From positions 8,228 to 44,772 of the forward strand of contig JAIXKK010000212.1 of the NCBI GenBank assembly GCA_026954325.1: a DNA stretch of 36,545 bases, in the 5' to 3' direction. The notes under the pieces are model-generated. The model made no database searches, was not told the origin of the DNA, and was given only the letters and a program-made list of their open reading frames with translations. The stretch is from Bryobacterales bacterium (GTDB lineage Bacteria > Acidobacteriota > Terriglobia > Bryobacterales > Bryobacteraceae). A program made the translations under genes and the position numbers. Positions within the stretch are counted from its first letter, which is position 1, and the number at the start of each line of letters is the position of its first letter. Positions 23,061-31,264 of this stretch are shown in pieces.

Positions 23061-24422
23061 ATGGCCACCACGCACGCGGTTCCCCTGATGAAATCCGAGA
23101 TTCTCCGAGCCTATGCAAGCAAGACGCCGGGCTCTCGAGCCCTGCACGAACGCGCCCGGACCTTGCTGAGCAACGGGGTGACACACGTCGGGCGGTATCT
23201 GTTGCCGCATCCGGTGTACGTGGAGCACGCGGCGGGATCGCGCAAATGGGATGTCGATGGGAATGAATATGTCGATTACTTCGGCGGGCACGGGGCTTTG
23301 CTGCTGGGGCACAATCATCCCGCCGTGGTGGAGGCTGTAGCGGCGCAAGTGCCGAAAGGAGCGCACTACGGCGCTTCCCACGCGCTCGAGGTGGAGTGGG
23401 CGGAACTGATTCATGAATTGGTCCCCTCGGCCGGGCGGATCCGGTTCACCATTTCCGGAACGGAGGCGACGCACCTGGGGCTGCGGGTGGCGCGCGCGTT
23501 CAGCGGGAAGCGGAAGATCATCCGCTTTTCGGGGCATTTTCACGGATGGCACGATCATGTCTGCTTCCCCCCGGGCGGCGCGCCGGGCATCATTCCGGGG
23601 ATCGTCGAGGATACGCTCATCGTGCCGCCGAACGATATGGCGCAGGTGGAAGAGTTGCTTGCATCCCGTGATGACATCGCGGCGGTGATCCTGGAGCCGA
23701 CGGGCGCCACCTTCGGGCAGGTCCCCACGGGAGGAGAGGTGCTGCGTCAACTGAGGGAAGCCACCGCGCGGCATGGTGTGCTGCTCTTCTTTGACGAGGT
23801 GATCTGCGGATTCCGGTGTTCTCGCGGTGGAGCGCAGGGGTTCTACGATGTGAAGCCCGACCTGACGTCGCTTGCCAAGGTTGTGGCCGGGGGATATCCG
23901 GGCGCGGCGTTGGTGGGCCGCGCGGATGTGTTGAGCATGCTCGACTACCGCCAGGTGGAGGGTGATATCCAGCCGCCGCCGGTGCTTCATCAGGGCACTT
24001 ACAACGCCGGCCCCGTCTCCGCGGCGGCCGGGATTGCGACCCTGAAACAGGTGCGCGATACGGATGCGGTGGAGAGGGCGAAACGAACAGGCGCCGCGAT
24101 CCGCGAGGGGATGAACGCCGTTCTTCGCCGCCGCGGGCTCGGCTGGTGTGTTTACGGCGAGTTCTCGGATTTCCACATTTACCGCGGCAACGCATCGCCG
24201 GAGGATATCTATGCCGGGCGTGTGCCATGGAGCCAGCTAAAGGGCGGAATTTCACAGCGCCTTGTGCACAAGATCCGTACGGGCTTCCTGCTGCACGGCG
24301 TGGATATCGTCGGCTGGCCGGGCGGCGTGGTTTCTTCGGTTCACACCGGGGAGGACGTGGGCAGGACCGTGGCCGCCTTTGAAGCCACGCTCGAAATGCT
24401 GGCGGCGGAAGGCGAGTGCTAG
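23061..24422 (+). CDS. Class III aminotransferase (GSA-aminomutase-like)
   Basis: A 453-residue PLP enzyme of aminotransferase class III. Marks are ISGTEATHLGLRVARA, FSGHFHGWHD, FFDEVICGFR with D245, and the PLP lysine K273 in SLAKVVAGGYPGAA. The sequence is nearest in style to glutamate-1-semialdehyde aminomutase (HemL) and its relatives, but it has an altered C-terminus and is not surrounded by haem genes, so a different amino acid or amino-sugar substrate is more likely. It starts at 23061, 52 bp from the divergent SelA-like copy A, and its stop is 6 bp from that of copy B. No leader is visible, so it is cytoplasmic. Confidence 0.82.
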   Translation: MATTHAVPLMKSEILRAYASKTPGSRALHERARTLLSNGVTHVGRYLLPHPVYVEHAAGSRKWDVDGNEYVDYFGGHGALLLGHNHPAVVEAVAAQVPKGAHYGASHALEVEWAELIHELVPSAGRIRFTISGTEATHLGLRVARAFSGKRKIIRFSGHFHGWHDHVCFPPGGAPGIIPGIVEDTLIVPPNDMAQVEELLASRDDIAAVILEPTGATFGQVPTGGEVLRQLREATARHGVLLFFDEVICGFRCSRGGAQGFYDVKPDLTSLAKVVAGGYPGAALVGRADVLSMLDYRQVEGDIQPPPVLHQGTYNAGPVSAAAGIATLKQVRDTDAVERAKRTGAAIREGMNAVLRRRGLGWCVYGEFSDFHIYRGNASPEDIYAGRVPWSQLKGGISQRLVHKIRTGFLLHGVDIVGWPGGVVSSVHTGEDVGRTVAAFEATLEMLAAEGEC

Positions 24423-24428
24423 CGCGCG

Positions 24429-25625
24429 TCAGCCTTTGAGAATCTCGCGCACACGCTGAGCCACGATCAGTTCTTCGCCCGGGCGCAACTCGTTGGCAAA
24501 GATGCCGAGCCCTTTCCAGGATGGGCGGAAGCGGGTCATGTCGGCGGTGATGATGGAGGGCGTGCCCTCGCGCAAGCGGGTCAGTACGTCGTTTACGCTG
24601 AGCCCGAGTTTGGCCTCATCCCACTGAACGGAGAGCCTTGGAGAGTGGCTGAGATCGAGATTCGGAATGAACTCGGTGTGAACGGTGGGAATTCCCTTGA
24701 GTTTGTCTGCCACGCGGCGCAAGGTGGCTTCGCGCTGCTGTCTTTCGGCGGACTCATCGCGTTTCAACGCGATCTCGACCGCGGTCAGGAGCCCGACGAT
24801 TTCCTCCTTGCCCACTTTGGCGATGCGCGCGAAGTGATTATTCGGGGAGCTGTTGGCGTAGGCGGCTTCCACCAGCGCTTTGCGGCCAAGCAGCAGGCCG
24901 CTGCACTGCGGGCCGCGCAATTCTTTGCCGCCGCTGAACGCCACCAGGTCCACGCCCATTTTGACGAACTTCCGCAGGTTCTCCGCGGGCGGAATCTCGG
25001 CGGCTGAATCGAGGATAAGGGGTAGACCCGCGGAATGGGCGATCCCGATCATTTCCGGCAACTGCACTTTGTGGCCCAAGGAGTTGTGGCTGAGGACCAT
25101 GGCGAGGGCGGCTGTGTTGGAGTTGATCGCCTTGCGGACTTCGTCCGCGGTCTCGACCTCCACCAGTTTGACTCCCACCATGCGGAAAGCGTGATCGTAG
25201 GAACTGCGGTGGGCTTTCTGAATGACCATCTCGCTCTTCATGCCCGTCAGGTCGGGAAGGCGGTTGATCTTGGCTGTATCGGCTCCCGCCGTCACGGCGC
25301 AGGTGGCCAGGCACAACGCGGCCGAAGCTCCGGAGGTGACGAAGCCCGCTTCCGCTCCGGTGAGTTCCACGAGGCGCTCTCCCACTTTCTTCTGGAGGTC
25401 GTGGATAGCGACGAAATCCTGGGAGGCCTCCTCCATGGCGCGCTTCACTTCGGGGTACATCAGGGTGCCGCCGAGCGTTGTCAATGTGCCATAGGCGTTG
25501 ATGAATGTCCGCAGGCCGAGGCGTGCGTAGATGGATGGCGAAGCAGTGGCGGCTTCCGAGGCCTGCGCGGCAAGGGGAAGACCGGCCGCATGCATCATCC
25601 GGCGTCGCGTGAGTTTGGGCTCCAT
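24429..25625 (-). CDS. SelA-like PLP enzyme with Tat leader (copy B)
   Basis: A 398-residue paralogue of the gene at 21797-23008, similar over its whole length. Marks are FINAYGTLTTLGG, SGASAALCLATCAVTAGAD and FSGGKELRGPQCSG, with the likely PLP lysine K234. The N-terminus MEPKLTRRRMMHAAGLPLAAQASEA resembles a twin-arginine leader (TRRRMM plus hydrophobic run). It lies 21 nt after the fdhE stop on the same strand. True selA often follows fdh genes, but this protein lacks the canonical SelA N-terminal region and carries a leader, so selenocysteine synthesis is unlikely. The substrate is unknown. Confidence 0.8.
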   Translation of the reverse strand: MEPKLTRRRMMHAAGLPLAAQASEAATASPSIYARLGLRTFINAYGTLTTLGGTLMYPEVKRAMEEASQDFVAIHDLQKKVGERLVELTGAEAGFVTSGASAALCLATCAVTAGADTAKINRLPDLTGMKSEMVIQKAHRSSYDHAFRMVGVKLVEVETADEVRKAINSNTAALAMVLSHNSLGHKVQLPEMIGIAHSAGLPLILDSAAEIPPAENLRKFVKMGVDLVAFSGGKELRGPQCSGLLLGRKALVEAAYANSSPNNHFARIAKVGKEEIVGLLTAVEIALKRDESAERQQREATLRRVADKLKGIPTVHTEFIPNLDLSHSPRLSVQWDEAKLGLSVNDVLTRLREGTPSIITADMTRFRPSWKGLGIFANELRPGEELIVAQRVREILKG

Positions 25626-25646
25626 GGGGGTGATGATACACCCTCG

Positions 25647-26282
25647 TCAGAGGCCGATCCAATTCGGGGTCAACTTCCGATACCCCTGCTCGATGGCCCA
25701 GACGTCCAGCGGTTGGGCGGAGAGTTCATCGGCTTCGGGCACGGCGCGCGGGTCCTTGCCAAGATCGATGAGATGGATGTAGCACCAACAGGAATCACAA
25801 GTCATGGTCTGAATTGCCGGGAAGGCATCCGTTGCTCCGAAGGCGATCTTATCCGGATCGGTTTCGCCGCAACCGGGGCATCTGGCGCGCGGGAACGGCC
25901 ATTCGCGCCTGCACGCGGAACAGGCGAGCGTGAGCGCTGATCCGTGCCCTTCCGGCCGCAGCACTCCGAGTTGAGGCGGATTGCCGCAGAGCGGGCATTC
26001 GTTCTCATGCGGCGCGTGGCCGCGGATGGCGGGAGGCGCCAGTTCCGCCATCACGCGGGAGAACCATTTGTGAGTGGCTGGAGCGTTGCGCAACACGGGC
26101 GGCCCGATGCGGTGCACGAGAGCGCGGAGTTCTTCGAGTCCTTCGCCTCTTGCCTGCCAATCGGAGATCGCCGCGGCGAACAGCAGGCCTTCGCGCGATT
26201 CCGGGTAACGTTCCGCCAACAGCCGCGCCCGGGCCGCGCGCTCGAGGAAGCGGCTCAAGAGCGTGTGATCTCCCGGTACCAC
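25647..26282 (-). CDS. fdhE: Formate dehydrogenase accessory protein FdhE
   Basis: An FdhE-type protein of about 211 residues. It has the rubredoxin-like cysteine pairs of the family: CPLCG, CSACRREWPFPRARCPGCG and CDSC. FdhE helps formate dehydrogenase mature and stay protected from oxygen. The start is uncertain: GTG at 26282 overlaps the end of the cytochrome b gene by 28 nt, and ATG at 26321 would add 13 residues; neither has a clear ribosome site. The E. coli protein is longer (about 310), so this is a compact version. It follows fdhI in the same direction and precedes the SelA-like copy B. Confidence 0.8.
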   Translation of the reverse strand: MVPGDHTLLSRFLERAARARLLAERYPESREGLLFAAAISDWQARGEGLEELRALVHRIGPPVLRNAPATHKWFSRVMAELAPPAIRGHAPHENECPLCGNPPQLGVLRPEGHGSALTLACSACRREWPFPRARCPGCGETDPDKIAFGATDAFPAIQTMTCDSCWCYIHLIDLGKDPRAVPEADELSAQPLDVWAIEQGYRKLTPNWIGL

Positions 26283-26881
26283 TTCGCATGATGGGAGGCG
26301 GCCCAGGCGGGACGCACCCATCCGCGGAGCATGGCGCGCAAGGCGCCGGGAACGACGAGAGTGCTCATATATATGTGGATGATGATGCCGCCGAGGGAGG
26401 CTACGGCAGCCAGCGGATGCACCAGCACCGCGGCCAGCCGCAATCCGCGCGGCATCACTTCCGGAAACCACAGCACGATGCCGCTCAGGAACAGCGCCAC
26501 GGCGCTCGAAGATTGCAGCCAGAACAGCATTTTCTGGCCCGCGTTGAACCGGCCGCTTGCGGGGAGCCCTTCTTCCTCATGGAAGGCGTACTTGTGAGAG
26601 GCCAGCAGCCACATGCGGTCATCGGAGTCGAGCCTCATCTGTTTTGCCCAGTTGCGGAACATCAGGGCGAGCGCGAGGGCGAAAATCACGCCGCCGATGG
26701 GATGCCAGGCACGCACGGTTTCGCCGCCGCCGAGCACCGCGGCGGTCCACCACATCCGGCGCGACCAGAGGGCAGTACCGGACAGCCCCGCATAGATGAA
26801 ACTGATCGCCGTCATCCAATGGATGAGACGTTCGTTCACGGCAAAGCGCTCGAGGCGAGGTTTGGCATCCGTGGTTTTCAT
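26255..26881 (-). CDS. fdhI: Formate dehydrogenase cytochrome b subunit
   Basis: A 208-residue membrane cytochrome b of the formate dehydrogenase gamma family. Four hydrophobic segments are visible, with candidate haem-ligating histidines in RLIHWMTA, RAWHPIGG, LVHPLAA and IIHIYMS. It would anchor the enzyme in the inner membrane and pass electrons from formate oxidation to quinone. The catalytic (molybdenum) and iron-sulfur subunits are not in the window: the next gene upstream is on the other strand. It overlaps fdhE, which supports co-translation. Confidence 0.82.
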   Translation of the reverse strand: MKTTDAKPRLERFAVNERLIHWMTAISFIYAGLSGTALWSRRMWWTAAVLGGGETVRAWHPIGGVIFALALALMFRNWAKQMRLDSDDRMWLLASHKYAFHEEEGLPASGRFNAGQKMLFWLQSSSAVALFLSGIVLWFPEVMPRGLRLAAVLVHPLAAVASLGGIIIHIYMSTLVVPGALRAMLRGWVRPAWAASHHAKWYREITRS

Positions 26882-26935
26882 TCGGTTCCCAAGGCCTGAT
26901 CATATCGCAACTCTCGCGCAAGAAAATAACCTGCC

Positions 26936-27235
26936 GTGTGCTACCATGCGGCGTTGAAGCCGAAATCAATCGCCAGGCGGTATTTCATTCGGGGACGAGT
27001 GCAGGGCGTGGGATTCCGGTACTACGTGCAGCGGCACGCTTCCGAGTTGGGAATCCGGGGCTACGCGAGGAACCTCGATGACGGGCGTGTGGAAGTGTAT
27101 GCGGCCGGCCCGGCGCAGGCGCTGCTGGAACTGGAAGGATTCTTGGCGAAGGGACCGATGTGGTCCGACGTGCGCGGTGTCGAAGCCGGGGAGGCTGCTT
27201 TGGTAGAATACAAGTCCTTCCGCATTGAAAGATAA
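26936..27235 (+). CDS. acyP: Acylphosphatase
   Basis: A protein of about 93-99 residues, the usual acylphosphatase length. The phosphate-binding loop RGRVQGVGFRYYVQ with its catalytic Arg and the Asn in GYARNLDDGRVE are both present. It hydrolyses carboxyl-phosphate bonds in the cytoplasm. The start is doubtful: GTG at 26936 or TTG at 26954 (giving MKPKS). No strong ribosome site favours either. It stands 10 nt before apt and may be co-transcribed with it. Confidence 0.85.
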   Translation: MCYHAALKPKSIARRYFIRGRVQGVGFRYYVQRHASELGIRGYARNLDDGRVEVYAAGPAQALLELEGFLAKGPMWSDVRGVEAGEAALVEYKSFRIER

Positions 27236-27245
27236 ATCGTAGCTC

Positions 27246-27758
27246 ATGAATCTGAAAAATCTCATCCGCGAAGTTCCGGACTTTCCCAAGCCAGGGATCC
27301 TGTTTTACGACGTGACGACGCTGCTCAAGGACAAGGACGGCTTTGGCACGGTCATTGATACCTTCGAGGAGCATTACTCGGAAAAACGCGTCGACGTCGT
27401 GCTGGGCATCGAGGCTCGAGGTTTCATATTCGCTCCGACGGTGGCGTACGCGCTGGGTACGGGTTTCGTGCCGGTGCGAAAGCCGAAGAAACTGCCCTGG
27501 AAGGTGGAAGCGATGGAGTACCAACTGGAATACGGCACGGACCGGCTGGAAATACACAAAGATGCCATCAAACCCGGGCAGCACGTGCTGATTATTGACG
27601 ACGTGCTGGCTACGGGCGGGACCGCGGAAGCCGTGACAAAGCTGGTGGAGAAACTCGGCGGCACGGTAGCGGGACTGGGGTTTGTACTGGAACTCGATTT
27701 TCTCAAGGGGCGTGAGAAGCTGACCAACTACCAGATCCAATCACTCGTACATTACTAG
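27246..27758 (+). CDS. apt: Adenine phosphoribosyltransferase
   Basis: A 170-residue enzyme that converts adenine and PRPP to AMP in purine salvage. The PRPP loop VLIIDDVLATGGTA, the start MNLKNLIREVPDFPKPGILF and the GIEARGFIFA block are all typical. Length is normal. It begins 10 nt after the acylphosphatase stop. It ends 2 nt before the stop of the convergent ceramidase-like gene. Confidence 0.95.
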   Translation: MNLKNLIREVPDFPKPGILFYDVTTLLKDKDGFGTVIDTFEEHYSEKRVDVVLGIEARGFIFAPTVAYALGTGFVPVRKPKKLPWKVEAMEYQLEYGTDRLEIHKDAIKPGQHVLIIDDVLATGGTAEAVTKLVEKLGGTVAGLGFVLELDFLKGREKLTNYQIQSLVHY

Positions 27759-27760
27759 AT

Positions 27761-29011
27761 TCAAGGCTTGCCCGGTTTGTCGCGCCACATCCCGAGCATG
27801 CCGTAAAGATGAATGAGATGCCGTTCGATGATGGTCTCTCCGGCTCCGATCCCGATGCGGGTGGTGACGTCGGCTCCGTATCCGCCATAGGCGGCGGTTT
27901 TGAGATCGGGAATGTAGCCCGGCCAGGCGCCTCCGGCTGAATAGGTATAGCCGTAGAACAGCGGGTAGGGGACATCGGCGCGCTCTTTCCATTCGCGCTG
28001 GAGTTTGTGCATCAGTTCACCCGGCGTGGCGGCGATGGCGATTTCCCTGTTGATGAGCACGGTGGTGATGCCCACCTCGACGGATTGTTCCCTGTTCCAG
28101 CGGTCAGGGAAGCGAAGCGATTCGCTGCGCCATTCGATGGGAAAGCGGTTCGGGGAGACGGGCTTCATCTGGCTCGCGGCATGAAGCACGCGCCCGGCGA
28201 GGGTCTCGCCCATCTTGCGGACTACGGTGAAATCCTGTTCCTCGTTCCCGGAGCGGGCCATGAAAAGCGGGTTGATGTCACCCGCGCCGCCCTGAACGAA
28301 CATGCACTGCGCGCCGGGCATTTCCGTCTCGACTTTTTCCTGGAGAACCCCAGGATAGTCGGCCGAGAACTTGCAGTTGGTGGGTCCGAGCACGACTGCG
28401 TGGACCGCGTAGTGAACGAGCAAGGCCTTCGGAGCGCCGTTTTCATCCTCGACGCGCAACAGGACGAACTCGGGGTCGACGGGGCCGTAGGGGATGCGCT
28501 CGGGGTTGTCGAACAATGCGCGGGCGCGGCCGTCGTCCCGCATCAGCAGGCGGTTGTAGCCGAGCCGGATTTCGCCGCTGCCGATGGACAGGCGCGCCGG
28601 GAACAAGGACTCCGAGGCGCGCTTCACGGCATCGAAGATCTTCGCTTCCATGTCCGGCGGATAACCGTCCGGTCCCGGTGCGGGCGTCGAGTGGCTGTGG
28701 GATGCGGACAGCAGCAACAGAGGGATACCGAGCTTCTCCTTGACCTGGCGCGAAAGCGAGGCGGAGGTGATGTTGCCCAAGTCGAGCGTGACGACGGCCA
28801 TCTTGGTGTCGCCGGAGGACAGCACCAGCGCCTTGGCGAAGAGCGGATCGTGAATTCCGTTCGAAGGGCCGCAACGCCGGTTGGCGTAGCCGTACATCGG
28901 CATGGAAGTAGCCGGAGTCAATTCGACGCGGGCCACTCCGGCGCGGAGCGGGAGATCGCCGGCGTCCATCCGGGCGAGGGCGAGAATCAGAAGCAAGAAG
29001 GAAGCGCGCAT
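27761..29011 (-). CDS. Neutral-ceramidase-like secreted protein
   Basis: A 416-residue protein with a signal peptide (MRASFLLLILALARMDAGD). It matches the N-terminal catalytic-type domain of neutral/alkaline non-lysosomal ceramidases: AGVARVELTPATSMPMYGYANR, VVTLDLGNITSAS, LLLSASHSHSTPAPG (with the zinc-type histidines), VHYAVHAVVLGP, FVQGGAGDINPL. True ceramidases are longer, so it lacks the usual C-terminal beta domain and the substrate is uncertain; such short forms are common in this type of soil bacterium. The start at 29011 has GGAG before it. The longer open frame upstream to 29842 is a shadow over the divergent NlpC gene. Confidence 0.82.
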   Translation of the reverse strand: MRASFLLLILALARMDAGDLPLRAGVARVELTPATSMPMYGYANRRCGPSNGIHDPLFAKALVLSSGDTKMAVVTLDLGNITSASLSRQVKEKLGIPLLLLSASHSHSTPAPGPDGYPPDMEAKIFDAVKRASESLFPARLSIGSGEIRLGYNRLLMRDDGRARALFDNPERIPYGPVDPEFVLLRVEDENGAPKALLVHYAVHAVVLGPTNCKFSADYPGVLQEKVETEMPGAQCMFVQGGAGDINPLFMARSGNEEQDFTVVRKMGETLAGRVLHAASQMKPVSPNRFPIEWRSESLRFPDRWNREQSVEVGITTVLINREIAIAATPGELMHKLQREWKERADVPYPLFYGYTYSAGGAWPGYIPDLKTAAYGGYGADVTTRIGIGAGETIIERHLIHLYGMLGMWRDKPGKP

Positions 29012-29047
29012 AGCTCCAGATAAGTATAATCGCGTCACAATGGAGTC

Positions 29048-29881
29048 ATGCCGCTTCTCGGGATGATAGGCTTGCTGGCGATGGCCTTGCCGGATGCCGT
29101 GACCGTGCGCCCCGTTCTGAACATGTATTCGGAGCCGAGTGAGGAGGGGAGTGTCGTCTCGCAGGCGATTTATGCCTCGAACGTGTCCATCCTCGAGGAG
29201 AAGGACGGCTGGATCCGCATCCGCACCGGGGATGAGTATAGCGGGTGGGTTTCGTCCGCCGGCGTCCGCCGGGGCAGGTATGCGGCAAGCGGACGGGTGG
29301 CGGCGGTGCGGAATCCGGCCGCCCATCTTTATCGCGAACCCAATCTTACACGGCATGCTCCGCTTTTGACCGTTCCTTACGAGACGCGGCTCGAGGTAGT
29401 GGCGGAACCGGAAGAAGAAGACCGGCGTTGGCTCCAGGTGCGCCTTCCCGATGACCGCGCGGCCTGGGTGCAGCGCGGCGATCTGACCTTCGACATGCGG
29501 GTGCTGGATGTTCCGGAGATGATCGGGCTGGCGAAGCGTTTTCTGGGATTGCCTTACACCTGGGGCGGAACGTCCAGCTTCGGCTACGATTGTTCCGGGT
29601 ACACGCAGATGCTCTGCCGGCGGATGGGCAAGAGCCTGCCCCGGGATGCGCGCCCGCAGGCGGAATGGAGCGGCATGGCGGCGATTGCGAGGGACGATCT
29701 GCGTCCTGGAGACCTGCTGTACTTCGGTTCGGCGCCCGGGAAGATCACCCACACCGGAATCTACATTGGAAACGGCGAATTTATTCACGCCACGGCCCAC
29801 GAAAGGCCGGTGATCCAGATCAGCAGGCTGAGCGAGCCGCATTGGACGGAGTTGCTGGTGGCGTGCAGGAGATTGAAATGA
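29048..29881 (+). CDS. NlpC/P60 endopeptidase with SH3 modules
   Basis: A 277-residue secreted cell-wall enzyme. A short hydrophobic N-terminus is followed by two SH3-like modules (about residues 18-75 and 82-148; VLNMYSEPSEEGSVVSQAIY, and LYREPNLTRHAPLLTVPYETRLEV). The NlpC/P60 domain follows, with catalytic C182 (YDCSGYTQ), H235 (ITHTGIYIG) and H247 (EFIHATA). Enzymes of this kind cut the gamma-D-Glu to diaminopimelate bond of murein peptides, giving L-Ala-D-Glu. The stop overlaps the start of the dipeptide epimerase by 4 nt (ATGA), so the two are translationally coupled; the product of the first is the expected substrate of the second. Confidence 0.9.
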   Translation: MPLLGMIGLLAMALPDAVTVRPVLNMYSEPSEEGSVVSQAIYASNVSILEEKDGWIRIRTGDEYSGWVSSAGVRRGRYAASGRVAAVRNPAAHLYREPNLTRHAPLLTVPYETRLEVVAEPEEEDRRWLQVRLPDDRAAWVQRGDLTFDMRVLDVPEMIGLAKRFLGLPYTWGGTSSFGYDCSGYTQMLCRRMGKSLPRDARPQAEWSGMAAIARDDLRPGDLLYFGSAPGKITHTGIYIGNGEFIHATAHERPVIQISRLSEPHWTELLVACRRLK

Positions 29882-30957
29882 AGCGCAGACATTTCTTGGG
29901 CGCGGCGCCGGCCGCCATGCTGGCCGCGGGGGCTGGGACAGACGGGATGGAGACGGAGATTGTACGGGTCAAACTGCGGCATACGTGGACCACGGTGATG
30001 TCATCGAGTGATTACCGGGATACGCTGCACGTCAGACTGACGCGCGACGGCATCACGGGAAGGGGGGAGGGCGCCCCGATTGTCCGCTACCATGAGTCCG
30101 CCGGATCCGCGCGCAAGGCGGTGGAATCGGTTCGCGGGTTTCTGGCCGCGGCCGACTTGAGGGCCTTTTCGAAGGTGCTCGGGGAGGTGTTCCGGCGGAT
30201 TGATGGGGAGTGGGCGGGCAAAGCCGCGATCGACATCGCGGTGATGGATTGGGTGGGCCAGAAGCTTGGCGTGCCGCTGTACCGCTATTTCGGCCTCGAT
30301 GCCCGGGACGCGCCCGTGACCACGTTTTCGATCGGAATCGACACGCCCGAAATCACCCGCCGGAAGACGCGCGAAGCGGCTTCCTATCCGGTGCTCAAGG
30401 TGAAGGTGGGACTCGATACGGATGAAGCCACCATCGAGGCGGTGCGCGGCGTGACGAAGAAACCGCTGCGCGTGGACGCCAACGAGGGATGGAAGTCGAA
30501 GGAGGAGGCTCTTCGTAAGATCAAATGGCTGGAGGCGCATGGTGTCGAGATGATCGAGCAGCCCATGCCGGCGGAGATGTACGAGGAAACGCGATGGCTG
30601 CGGGGGAAGGTGAACATTCCTGTCTTCGCGGATGAGGCCTGTAAACATCCTTCGGATATTCCGAAACTGGCGCAGGCATACGATGGGGTCAACATCAAGC
30701 TGGACAAGTGCGGCGGAATGCTGGAGGCCTACCGGATGATTCAGATTGCGCGGTCGCTGGGGATGAAGGTGATGCTGGGGTGCATGATTTCGAGTTCGGT
30801 TACGGTGACCGCGGCGGCGCATCTTTCACCGCTGGTGGATATGGCGGATCTTGATGGAAACCTGCTGATCGCCAATGATCCATACCGGGGGGTTACGGTG
30901 AAGGAAGGGAAGCTTATCCTGCCGGATGGCCCGGGGCTGGGTTTGCGGCCCGTGTAG
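29878..30957 (+). CDS. Dipeptide (L-Ala-D/L-Glu) epimerase
   Basis: A 359-residue enolase-superfamily enzyme. Key residues are the KxK motif in VLKVKVGLD, metal ligands in RVDANEGW, MIEQPMP and FADEACKHPSD, the second-base lysine in NIKLDKCGG, and the DLDG that marks dipeptide epimerases (MADLDGNLLIAND). It would convert L-Ala-D-Glu to L-Ala-L-Glu for murein peptide recycling. The N-terminus MKRRHFLGAAPAAMLAAGAG has a twin-arginine-like pattern and a hydrophobic stretch. Known epimerases of this type are cytoplasmic, so export is a notable possibility. It is translationally coupled to the NlpC/P60 gene. Confidence 0.9.
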   Translation: MKRRHFLGAAPAAMLAAGAGTDGMETEIVRVKLRHTWTTVMSSSDYRDTLHVRLTRDGITGRGEGAPIVRYHESAGSARKAVESVRGFLAAADLRAFSKVLGEVFRRIDGEWAGKAAIDIAVMDWVGQKLGVPLYRYFGLDARDAPVTTFSIGIDTPEITRRKTREAASYPVLKVKVGLDTDEATIEAVRGVTKKPLRVDANEGWKSKEEALRKIKWLEAHGVEMIEQPMPAEMYEETRWLRGKVNIPVFADEACKHPSDIPKLAQAYDGVNIKLDKCGGMLEAYRMIQIARSLGMKVMLGCMISSSVTVTAAAHLSPLVDMADLDGNLLIANDPYRGVTVKEGKLILPDGPGLGLRPV

Positions 30958-31264
30958 TCCGGACAGCTCCATCGTTGCCCCCAACTTGCGAAATCGCTCG
31001 ATGCGATGTGCCGCAATGAAGGCGAACGTGAACGAGGCGTCGTCCGGGGCATAGGGTGGCCAACCCGCGGTTTAGCCGGCAGATATTCGGAGTGAAATAT
31101 CATTTTATTCTTGCAATCCGATTGATGTTGACGTAATGTCAAACTTACGCCTGGAACGAGGGGATATTCCGGATTATTCGCGATGTTCTCCTGGAACCGC
31201 TGGTTGAATCGAGCGGTGATGGTGAGGCGAACTTCTGGAAAACCTCTCGAAAGGAGAACATAGT
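30958..31264. other. Intergenic region before the SLH/YD cluster
   Basis: No gene is supported. Its first ~100 bases hold a short minus-strand frame with no recognised domain. From about 31080 on it becomes A/T-rich, and an inverted repeat TTGAC-N5-GTCAA lies at 31128-31142. The promoter of the SLH-protein gene is expected here, and AAAGGAGA lies just before that gene. Confidence 0.5.
31128..31142. promoter_or_regulatory. TTGAC-N5-GTCAA inverted repeat, possible operator
   Basis: A 15-bp element with perfect 5-bp arms in A/T-rich upstream DNA about 120 bp before the SLH-protein start. TTGACG could also serve as a -35 element. Five-base arms occur by chance fairly often, so support is weak. 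Confidence 0.25.

Noticed and set aside
24429..25625. Canonical selenocysteine synthase (selA)
   Set aside because: Position after fdhE is suggestive, but the protein has a leader and the N-terminal motif of the SelA-like ammonia-lyase group rather than true SelA.
27761..29842. 693-codon minus-strand frame
   Set aside because: Only the part from 29011 down is the ceramidase-like protein with a signal peptide; the rest overlaps the NlpC/P60 gene in antisense.
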